Positions 19,880 to 27,134 of a DNA stretch of 64,000 nucleotides are shown here, piece after piece. A model generated the notes under the pieces. It made no database searches. It saw only the letters and a list, made by a program, of their open reading frames with translations, and was not told where the DNA came from. A program made the translations under genes and the position numbers. This stretch comes from JBKQHQ01 sp052148715 (GTDB lineage: Bacteria; Pseudomonadota; Alphaproteobacteria; Rhizobiales; Xanthobacteraceae): NCBI GenBank assembly GCA_052148715.1, contig JBKQHQ010000259.1, positions 1 to 64,000 of the forward strand, in the 5' to 3' direction. Each line of letters begins with the position of its first letter. The first letter of the stretch is position 1.

Positions 19880-21131
19880 TTCTGTTTCCTCCGTGGACCC
19901 GCCTCATCGCGGCGCGAGGCTTGGGTGTGCGTTTCTGCAACAAGGCCTCGAGCCGGTCCAATGTTTGGTCCAGCTGACGGGCGGGACCGGCAATGCACCG
20001 GGCACGCTGACGCCTGCCGGCGTTGTGGGATGACGAAAGCGTCCGGCCCTCGTCGGCCAACACGGCGGCATCGATGGTCACGCCGTGGCGGGCAAGGACG
20101 GGTCGCAGCTCATCGTATCGACGCCGAAGCTCGGCCCTGGTCCGTTGGTAGGCATGCTCCGACAGGCGCTTTCGATCGGAGTAACTGAACACGTTGGCAA
20201 AAAACATCTCGGCATCATCCCGACTGGGCTCGAACAGCAGCACGTCGGCGTCCGGAAACTGCTTGCGATAGTGGCCCATGCTGGCCTGCATGCGGGAATG
20301 AATGATAGCGCGGAAGGTCTGCGACAGCACCGTCGGAAGCCCGCCCTCGACGAGAGCCGTTCGTTGTCCCGGATGCTGCCGCGCGGCAGCATCAGCATCG
20401 AACGGCACCAGCGGATTGATGCACAGGAGCAGCTTCGCGCCCTCTCGCAAGGCCACCGAGGCGTGAAGGGTCTTCACGAGAACCCCATCGACATAGTAGC
20501 GGCCACCGATCTCGACCGGAGGATACAGGCCGGGCAGGGCGGCGCTGGCGAGAACGGCCTGGGCAATCGGGACATCATCCCAGCCCGGAGCGCCGAACGG
20601 CACCGAATGCCCCGAGTCGAGGTCCGTCGCCACGAGGAAAAGCTTGTGCCGCAACGCGCGGAAATCATTGCTGCGCCCGGGCGCCGAGAACAGGCTGGTC
20701 AGGTACTCGCGGGTGCCGGAATTGTCGAAAATTCCGGTCGGCATCGCTCTTGCGAGTTGTTGAAAGGATTCAAAGAATCCCCGCGACCGCGGGGATTCCA
20801 AATAGTACCGGACGGCCGACGTAAGCAATTGCGGCAGCGAGGCAAGGCGCCGCGCGTACTCCTTGATGGCCGGACGCAACAACAGGTCGGGCTCAAAGGG
20901 ATCGTCGGCCGCCTCGCTCTGGATAAACATTTGGTACATCGCCTGCGGGGTCAGACCGTTCGCGAGCCCGGCGGCTATGAAGCCGCCGGAGCTAACCCCG
21001 ACGTAGATGTCGCAGTCGACAAGGTCGAAACCGGTGAGGGCCTCTTCTAGCGCCCGCAGGGCACCGATCTCGTAAATCGCACCCAAAGGGCCGCCGCCCG
21101 CCAAAGCGACGCCTCTCACTCGCCGCGTCAC
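19872..21131 (-). CDS. Patatin-like phospholipase / lipid hydrolase
   Basis: A protein of about 419 residues with a patatin fold. The oxyanion loop is AGGGPLGA (11-18), the nucleophile elbow is GVSSGG (Ser47) and the second dyad residue lies in YVDGVL (Asp215). Such enzymes hydrolyse acyl esters of phospholipids or neutral lipids. The remaining ~200 residues hold a helical region and a basic C-terminus without known domains. GTG at 21131 is preferred because AGGGGGG lies 6 bases upstream; ATG at 21170 would add 13 residues. It overlaps the TPR-like gene and follows the phasin 2 gene, so it may act on granule lipid. Confidence 0.9.
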   Translation of the reverse strand: MTRRVRGVALAGGGPLGAIYEIGALRALEEALTGFDLVDCDIYVGVSSGGFIAAGLANGLTPQAMYQMFIQSEAADDPFEPDLLLRPAIKEYARRLASLPQLLTSAVRYYLESPRSRGFFESFQQLARAMPTGIFDNSGTREYLTSLFSAPGRSNDFRALRHKLFLVATDLDSGHSVPFGAPGWDDVPIAQAVLASAALPGLYPPVEIGGRYYVDGVLVKTLHASVALREGAKLLLCINPLVPFDADAAARQHPGQRTALVEGGLPTVLSQTFRAIIHSRMQASMGHYRKQFPDADVLLFEPSRDDAEMFFANVFSYSDRKRLSEHAYQRTRAELRRRYDELRPVLARHGVTIDAAVLADEGRTLSSSHNAGRRQRARCIAGPARQLDQTLDRLEALLQKRTPKPRAAMRRVHGGNRNG

Positions 21132-21244
21132 GTCTGACCCCCCTGTTCCGGAGCTCTCTCTCCGGCACAAATAGGCGATTCCGGGTTCGGTTCCGGAAGC
21201 TCGTCCACGCCTCTACCGACGGCGGCGGCTTTGCGATCGGCAGG

Positions 21245-21658
21245 TCACCGGCGCGCCGACGACTGCTTGCCACGTCCCATCGACGCGGAGAGCTTGTCGG
21301 CGACGTTAGTGAGCTCCGCAATACGCTTGGAAAGGTGATCGATATCCTTCTTGGTCGGCACATTGAGGCTATGCAAGGCGCGACCGACGCGTTGCTCAAA
21401 GACGTCCTCGAGCTTATCCCACGTTCCCGTAGCCTTGTCCCGGAACTCGGCGACCTTCTCGTCGGCGGCCTTCTTCGTCCGTTTCTGAACCGCCTCGCCT
21501 TCCTCGACCAAGGCCTCGAAGAACTTGGTGCCCTCTTCCTGCGCCTTGGAGAAGGCGCCGAGCCCAGCCAGCCAAATCTGGTGTGCGGAATTCCGGACCA
21601 TCGCGGCGAGCTGGTTATCGGCGCCGTCGCCCGTCAAATCGTCTAACTTCTTGACCAT
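21245..21658 (-). CDS. Phasin, granule-associated protein 2
   Basis: A 137-residue paralogue of the phasin at 12897-13319, with the same signature IWLAGLGAFSKAQEEGTKFF, then EAVQKRTKKAADEKVAE and a shared zipper-like segment LNVPTKKDIDHLSKRI. Family members coat storage granules through the amphipathic middle helix and oligomerise through the C-terminal segment. It probably leads a unit with patatin and the TPR-like gene (113 bases to the patatin start) and is divergent from the fatty acyl-CoA reductase gene. Confidence 0.9.
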   Translation of the reverse strand: MVKKLDDLTGDGADNQLAAMVRNSAHQIWLAGLGAFSKAQEEGTKFFEALVEEGEAVQKRTKKAADEKVAEFRDKATGTWDKLEDVFEQRVGRALHSLNVPTKKDIDHLSKRIAELTNVADKLSASMGRGKQSSARR

Positions 21659-21835
21659 AACGTTCCTCCTGTTAGTAGGGCGGCTTGCCCATGTGGCATC
21701 ATGTTCTGCTTCCGTGGCTCGCCGCCTTGAGAAAGATCAAAGCCGTCGATCGACGAAAGGCTGACGTTATTTGCGCCGATATGCCGGCATGACCCCTTCA
21801 CCCCCAAATGCTCGGCTCGGCTTCAGGACCAGCAT
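21659..21835. promoter_or_regulatory. Divergent promoter region between phasin 2 and fatty acyl-CoA reductase genes
   Basis: 177 bases lie between two opposite start codons. AGGA precedes the reductase ATG at a normal distance. No operator or consensus promoter was identified, but the layout implies two divergent promoters. Confidence 0.4.
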
Positions 21836-23815
21836 ATGATCTACTTCATCACCGGCGCCAGCGGATTCATCGGCAAGCGACTTGTCCGCGCGCTGCTGTC
21901 GCACCCCGGATCCATCGTACACTTCCTCGTGCGCGATCCTTCGCCCGAGCGGGTCGGAAAACTGCTGAACTATTGGAACGTGGGCGGAGACCGCGCGATT
22001 CCCGTGGCGGGGGATCTTACCCGGGAGGGATTGGGCGTCGCTCAGGGTGATGTGGAAACGTTGACGAACAAGGTGGAGCATTTTTTCCACCTAGGCGCCG
22101 TCTACGCGCTCGATGCCGACCCCCAGACCGAGATGACCACCAATGTGGACGGCACGCGCCACGCGGTTCGCTTTGCCGAGTCGATCGGTGCCAAGCGCTT
22201 CCATCACATGAGCTCGATCGCAGCCGCCGGCCTCTATCGCGGCATGTTCCGCGAGGACATGTGGGAGCAAGCGGACGGTCTCGACCATCCCTATTTCGCC
22301 AGCAAGCACCAGGCCGAAGGAGTGATCCGCAGCGAGTGCCGGCTGCCGTGGCGCATCTATCGGCCCGGCATCGTCGTCGGCGATTCAAAAACCGGCGAAA
22401 TGGACAAAATCGACGGCCCCTACTACTTCTTCAAGCTGATCCAGAAAATGCGCCGGGTGCTACCGCCCTGGATGCCGGGCATCGGCATCGAGGGCGGACG
22501 CATCAACCTGGTTCCGGTCGATTTCGTCGTGTCGGCCCTCGATTACCTGGCCCATCTCGACGGGCTGGATGGCCGCTGCTTTCACCTCACCGATCCGAAT
22601 CCCCGGCGTGCGGGAGACATTCTGGCAATCTTCGCGCGCGCAGCGCATGCGCCGGAATTGACCATTCGCATCAATGCCGCCCTATTCGGACTGATCCCGC
22701 GCGGCGTTCTGGACAACCTGATGACGCTGCCGCCCGCGCGCCGCATTCGCCAGGCCGTCATGAAGGATTTGGGGCTGCCGGACGACGTCCTTACGTTCAT
22801 AAACTATCCCACCCGGTTCGATTGCCGCGAGACGCAGCGGCTGTTGCAGGCGACCGAGATCCGCGTCCCGTCGCTAGAGGACTATGCCTGGCGGCTATGG
22901 GATTACTGGGAGCGCAACCTGGATCCGGATCTCTTCGTCGATCGCTCCCTGCGCGGCCGTGTGGACAAGCGGGTCGTGCTCGTCACCGGCGGCTCTTCCG
23001 GGATCGGCAGGGCGACCGCCTTCAAGATCGCCAATGCCGGCGCCATCACCCTCATTGTCGGCCGCGATGTGGAGAAGCTCGCGGCCACAAAGCAGGAGGC
23101 CGCCGCGCGCGGATTACCGCTCATCACCTATCCGGCGGACATCGCCGATCCGGCCCAATGCGCCGCCCTGGTGGAAAAGATCAATTCGGAGCACGGCGGC
23201 GTCGACATCCTCATCAATAACGCCGGCCGCTCGATTCGACGCGGGATCGAGCATTCGTTCGACCGGCTGCACGACTTCGAGCGCACCATGCAGGTCAATT
23301 ACTTTGGCTCTCTGCGGCTCGCCATGGGCTTCCTGCCCGAGATGGTCCGCAAGCAGAGGGGCCACGTCATCAACATTTCCTCGATCGGGGTTCTGGCGAA
23401 CGCGCCCCGCTTCTCGGCGTATGTGGCGTCGAAAGCGGCCCTGGAGGCGTGGACACGGTGCGCCGCGTCCGAATTTCTCGACCGGGGCGTCGACTTCACT
23501 ATCATCAACTTCCCGCTCGTACGAACCCCGATGATCGCCCCAACCAAATTCTACCAACACGTGGCGGCCCTCACGCCCGAGGAGGCCGCCGACCTCGTCG
23601 TCGACGCCATCATTCGCCGGCCGGCGCGCATTGCGACACGCCTGGGGATTTTTGGCCAGATCGTCAATGCACTGTCGCCGCGGCTCGCGCAGGTGATCCA
23701 GAACTCCACGTTCCGCCTGTTTCCGGACTCGGCCACCGGCGCAAAGCCGGCAAGTGAAGTGCCGACCGCCGACCAGATCGCCTTCACGCAATTATTGCGC
23801 GGCTTGCACTATTAG
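21836..23815 (+). CDS. Two-domain fatty acyl-CoA reductase, alcohol-forming (Maqu_2507 type)
   Basis: A 659-residue fusion of two short-chain dehydrogenase domains. The N-terminal domain (1-365) is of the NAD_binding_4/male-sterility type: TGASGFIG (6-13), Y153-x3-K157 in YFASK. The C-terminal domain (about 375-659) is a classical SDR: TGGSSGIG (384-391), NNAG (461-464), Y529-x3-K533 in YVASK. Length, domain order and blocks such as DGPYYFFKLIQK, FINYPTRFD, NLDPDLF, NAPRFSAYV and RTPMIAPTK agree with the Marinobacter reductase Maqu_2507 as I remember it. That enzyme reduces acyl-CoA through the aldehyde to the fatty alcohol with NADPH. It would supply alcohol to the WS/DGAT. The 3' end overlaps the convergent lipase gene by 32 bases. 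Confidence 0.92.
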   Translation: MIYFITGASGFIGKRLVRALLSHPGSIVHFLVRDPSPERVGKLLNYWNVGGDRAIPVAGDLTREGLGVAQGDVETLTNKVEHFFHLGAVYALDADPQTEMTTNVDGTRHAVRFAESIGAKRFHHMSSIAAAGLYRGMFREDMWEQADGLDHPYFASKHQAEGVIRSECRLPWRIYRPGIVVGDSKTGEMDKIDGPYYFFKLIQKMRRVLPPWMPGIGIEGGRINLVPVDFVVSALDYLAHLDGLDGRCFHLTDPNPRRAGDILAIFARAAHAPELTIRINAALFGLIPRGVLDNLMTLPPARRIRQAVMKDLGLPDDVLTFINYPTRFDCRETQRLLQATEIRVPSLEDYAWRLWDYWERNLDPDLFVDRSLRGRVDKRVVLVTGGSSGIGRATAFKIANAGAITLIVGRDVEKLAATKQEAAARGLPLITYPADIADPAQCAALVEKINSEHGGVDILINNAGRSIRRGIEHSFDRLHDFERTMQVNYFGSLRLAMGFLPEMVRKQRGHVINISSIGVLANAPRFSAYVASKAALEAWTRCAASEFLDRGVDFTIINFPLVRTPMIAPTKFYQHVAALTPEEAADLVVDAIIRRPARIATRLGIFGQIVNALSPRLAQVIQNSTFRLFPDSATGAKPASEVPTADQIAFTQLLRGLHY

Positions 23816-24728
23816 CTGCGGCGGACACCGCCAATTCGCGCTGCACGAGTTCCGCCACTGTCGGCGAGAATACCATCACGAAGTGGCCAAGCGCCGGCAT
23901 TACCTTCTCGTGCACCCCGGCCCATCGGCCGCGGTGCGGGGGCACCACGATCTCGTCGACGGCGCTCCACAGGTTCACCGCCGGCACCGACGAGGGTTCC
24001 CGACTCGCCAAGCCGCGAATCCATGGGCTGTCCGGCTCCATCTGGCGGGCATTAAGGCCGAGGCCGAAGTGAGCGATCCGCGTGCCTTGATGCGGCGCCG
24101 CCAAGGTGATCAGCTTGGCCACGCGGTTTGGCCCATGCCGCAGCAAATACGCGCGCGCCACCAGCCCACCCATGCTGTGAGCAACCAGCACCACGCGATC
24201 CGCCCCGGTCTCCGCCAGCAGCGCTTCGATGCGAGCGTGCAGTTGCTCGACGAAACCGTCGATGTCGGCAAGCGGCGGCAGGAGGTTGATCGTCGCGACG
24301 GGGAACTGTTGCGCACGCAGCCGGCGCCGCAGCCGCCACCATAAGCCCCGATTGCAGAGATAGCCGTGAACCAGCAACACCGGAAGCCGACCGGAGGCCG
24401 ATCGTCCGACCGCGTCACTGCCCATCCACCATTGCTCGAAGGGCTGAATGACGAGGTACAGGAGCAGATAGGCAAGCCACTCGTCGATGGCGCCGCGCCA
24501 CGCGCGCAGCATGCCGACCTTCGGCTCCGCCGGCTCCTTGCCGGCCAAGCCGAAGGCGAGCGCATAGATGACAATGAGAGGGCATGAGTTCACGGCGAAG
24601 AAGGCACCGATGGCCAGGGCAGCTGCCGTGCCCGCGCTCAAGTGCCCGGCCCGGACGAGCAGCGTTGACGCCAGGATGAGCAACACCGCCTCCGCGCCCA
24701 GGCAGCGGCGCAGCCATTGCGACATCAT
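23784..24728 (-). CDS. Alpha/beta-hydrolase lipase with N-terminal membrane anchors
   Basis: A 314-residue predicted triacylglycerol-lipase-like hydrolase. Two hydrophobic segments (about 10-26 and 33-62) and a third near 85-97 precede the catalytic domain. The oxyanion strand is VLLVHGYLCNRGLW (117-130), the nucleophile lies in VAHSMGGLVAR (Ser185) and a likely acid/histidine pair lies in SAVDEIVVP and ALGHFVMV. The membrane-anchored architecture suggests action at the inner membrane or granule surface. It is divergent from the acyl-CoA ligase gene, which could re-activate the released fatty acid. Confidence 0.88.
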   Translation of the reverse strand: MMSQWLRRCLGAEAVLLILASTLLVRAGHLSAGTAAALAIGAFFAVNSCPLIVIYALAFGLAGKEPAEPKVGMLRAWRGAIDEWLAYLLLYLVIQPFEQWWMGSDAVGRSASGRLPVLLVHGYLCNRGLWWRLRRRLRAQQFPVATINLLPPLADIDGFVEQLHARIEALLAETGADRVVLVAHSMGGLVARAYLLRHGPNRVAKLITLAAPHQGTRIAHFGLGLNARQMEPDSPWIRGLASREPSSVPAVNLWSAVDEIVVPPHRGRWAGVHEKVMPALGHFVMVFSPTVAELVQRELAVSAAANSASRAIIA

Positions 24729-24861
24729 GGCCGGTCCCGTCGCCGAGCGTTACGCCTTTTGTCGATCGTTTGTGACATATGTCAAATCTATTGCCCGCCT
24801 CGTGAGCTACTAGAAAGAAATCAAAAAGCCTTGCTTCGGCTATGAAGCGGAGAAAGAGGCG

Positions 24862-26541
24862 ATGGAGGATATCTGGCTCAAGAGCTACCCGCCAGGCGTG
24901 CCTGCCAAGGTGGACGTCAACGCCTATAGCTCGATTGGCGCGTTGTTCGAGACGGCCGCCGCCACCTTCGGGGCGCGGGCTGCCTATGTCAACATGGGGA
25001 AGGCGATCAGTTACCGAGAGCTCGATCGCTTATCGGGATGCTTCGCCGCTTATCTACAGAGCGTATTGCATCTGCAGCGGGGCGCTCGTGTCGCCCTCAT
25101 GATGCCCAACATTCTCCAGTACCCGGTCGCCCTCTTCGGCGTGCTGCGGGCCGGCTATACGGCGGTGAACTGCAATCCCCTGTATACTCCCCGAGAGCTT
25201 GAGCATCAGCTGAAGGATTCGGGCGCCGAGGCGATCGTCATCCTCGAGAATTTTGCCTCGGTGCTGGCGCAGATCGTCGGGAAGACCAAGGTCCAGGGCG
25301 TCATCGTCACACAACTTGGTGACCTGCTCGGTGCTCCCAAAGGGACCGCCGTGAACTTCGTTGTCAAGTTCATCAAGCGGATGGTGCCGGCGTGGAGCAT
25401 CCCGGGTGCCGTTTCCTTCCGCCAGGCCTTGCGGAAAGGCGCAGGCCTGGCCTTGAAGCCTGTGAACATCGGGCCCGATGATATTGCGTTCCTACAATAC
25501 ACTGGTGGCACGACAGGCGTCCCCAAGGGCGCCAAGCTCAGTCATGGCAACATGGTGGCCAACCTGCAACAGGCGCACGCGTGGCTCAAACCGTTCCTGA
25601 AGGAGGGCCGCGAAACCATCATAACGGCGCTGCCGCTCTATCACATTTTCGCACTGACGGCGAATTGCCTGACCTTCATGAAAATCGGGGCGACCAACAT
25701 CCTCATTACCAATCCACGGGACATTCCCGGCCTGGTGCACGAACTGGCAAAGCATCCCTTCACGGTCATTACCGGCGTGAATACTCTGTTCAATGCCATG
25801 CTCAACCACCCGGATTTCGCCAAGCTAGACTTCTCACATCTGGTTGTCTGTATGGCAGGCGGCATGCCCCTTCACCGGGCGGTGGCCGAAAGATGGAAGC
25901 AGGTCACCGGCAAGACACTGGTCGAAGCCTATGGGCTGACGGAAACTTCGCCCGCCGCAATCGTCAATCCGCTGAATCTTCCCGAATACAACGGCGCCAT
26001 TGGCCTGCCCTTGCCCTCCACCGAAGTCACAATCCGCGACGACCAAGGGCTCGACCTGCCCATGGGCCAGGCCGGAGAGCTATGCGTGCGCGGTCCACAA
26101 GTCATGCGGGGCTATTGGAATCGTCCCAACGAGACCGCCGAGGTAATGATGTCCGATGGGTTTCTGCGCACCGGCGATATCGCCGTGATGGACGACTCCG
26201 GATTCTTCCGCATCGTCGATCGCAAGAAGGACATGATCTCGGTCTCCGGCTTCAAGGTCTTTCCAAACGAGCTCGAAGACGTGGCCGCCATGCATCCCGG
26301 CGTATTGGAGGCGGGCGCGATCGGCGTCCCGGATGCGAGGTCGGGCGAGGCGGTCAAGCTCGTGGTCGTGAGGAAGGACCCCGGCCTCACTTCCGAGGAT
26401 CTGCTGGCGTTTTGCCGCAAAAATCTCACTTCATACAAGGTGCCGCGCTACATCGAGTTCCGCGAGGAGCTGCCCAAGACGCCGATTGGTAAGGTGCTGC
26501 GTCGCTCCTTGCGCGAGCCGCTGAACCCTGCAGAGACGTGA
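24862..26541 (+). CDS. Long-chain fatty acid-CoA ligase (FadD-like)
   Basis: A 559-residue AMP-forming acyl-CoA ligase. The phosphate loop is YTGGTTGVPKGA (213-224), followed by GLTETSP and RTGDIAVMDDSGFFRIVDRKKDMI. The linker VSGFKVFPNELE and the C-terminal lysine in TPIGKVLRR complete the family core. The size and the FadD-linker wording GFKVFPNE match bacterial long-chain ligases. It activates fatty acids for beta-oxidation or for re-esterification. As the last gene of the locus it would supply acyl-CoA both to the acyl-CoA reductase and to the WS/DGAT. Confidence 0.93.
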   Translation: MEDIWLKSYPPGVPAKVDVNAYSSIGALFETAAATFGARAAYVNMGKAISYRELDRLSGCFAAYLQSVLHLQRGARVALMMPNILQYPVALFGVLRAGYTAVNCNPLYTPRELEHQLKDSGAEAIVILENFASVLAQIVGKTKVQGVIVTQLGDLLGAPKGTAVNFVVKFIKRMVPAWSIPGAVSFRQALRKGAGLALKPVNIGPDDIAFLQYTGGTTGVPKGAKLSHGNMVANLQQAHAWLKPFLKEGRETIITALPLYHIFALTANCLTFMKIGATNILITNPRDIPGLVHELAKHPFTVITGVNTLFNAMLNHPDFAKLDFSHLVVCMAGGMPLHRAVAERWKQVTGKTLVEAYGLTETSPAAIVNPLNLPEYNGAIGLPLPSTEVTIRDDQGLDLPMGQAGELCVRGPQVMRGYWNRPNETAEVMMSDGFLRTGDIAVMDDSGFFRIVDRKKDMISVSGFKVFPNELEDVAAMHPGVLEAGAIGVPDARSGEAVKLVVVRKDPGLTSEDLLAFCRKNLTSYKVPRYIEFREELPKTPIGKVLRRSLREPLNPAET

Positions 26542-26635
26542 GGGCTTCCAGCCGGCGTCGGGGATGTCCTCGGAGGCGAGCCTGCGAGCAAGAATACTCG
26601 TTGCACCGTTCCCATTGGTGATTGCCAGCGGGTCC

Positions 26636-26737
26636 AGAGCACGTCCCGTTCCGTTGGAATCGGGACATGCTCTAGAATGCACTGTTTGGCGCATGTTCTT
26701 GTCGGCAAACTGGTGTCCACTTTGCCGGAACATGCGC
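26636..26737. repeat. Tandem double-hairpin intergenic repeat
   Basis: Two adjacent imperfect palindromes. The first pairs AGAGCACGTCCCG (26636-26648) with CGGGACATGCTCT (26661-26673), one mismatch. The second pairs GCGCATGTTC (26689-26698) with GAACATGCGC (26728-26737), perfect. The right end overlaps the stop codon of the small gene on the minus strand. The wording (CATGCTCTAGA, GGTGTCCACTTTGC) resembles a repeat scattered in intergenic DNA of many Hyphomicrobiales. Confidence 0.7.
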
Positions 26738-27045
26738 TAGCCCAGACGAGCCTCCAGCTTGTTTGCTTCAGAAAGACAGATCGCGAGCTGCGTCTGAATT
26801 GCGTCCAGCGCGATTGTCAGACTGGCCATGGCGGAGCTCTTGTCGGGCGAGTCGGGGAGGAATTCAGCGGTTTCCTTGAATTTGCGCACCTGTCCTTCGA
26901 GATTCCGAAGCTTGACGATCATTATGCGCCATCCGATCAGTTCAGTGGAAGGCTGGATGACCGCAAGGGTCTGCGGAGCTTCGTCATCGTATCGGTCGGT
27001 GCGGGCATTTTGTCTGCCCGTCTTGAAGGGTATGACTTTCGACAT
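26737..27045 (-). CDS. Small protein of unknown function
   Basis: A 102-residue protein, mostly helical, with no signal peptide, membrane segment or cysteine pair. IMIVKLRNLEGQVRKFKET and a C-terminal IQTQLAICLSEANKLEAR could form amphipathic or coiled-coil helices. Codon usage is ordinary for the window, which argues that the frame is real. It lies just downstream of a chemoreceptor gene on the same strand but has no chemotaxis domain. Not recognised. Confidence 0.6.
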   Translation of the reverse strand: MSKVIPFKTGRQNARTDRYDDEAPQTLAVIQPSTELIGWRIMIVKLRNLEGQVRKFKETAEFLPDSPDKSSAMASLTIALDAIQTQLAICLSEANKLEARLG

Positions 27046-27134
27046 GGCGTGCCTATCTTGGCGCGGATCGGCCGCGCGAAGCCGGGGTGGCTATGGTCCG
27101 CATGGCCAATCGCGGGACAAATGCCCATGCCGCT

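Noticed and set aside
12104..26541. PHA synthesis operon
   Set aside because: Phasins suggested it, but no PHA synthase, beta-ketothiolase or acetoacetyl-CoA reductase is present; the second SDR domain at 21836 is part of the acyl-CoA reductase.
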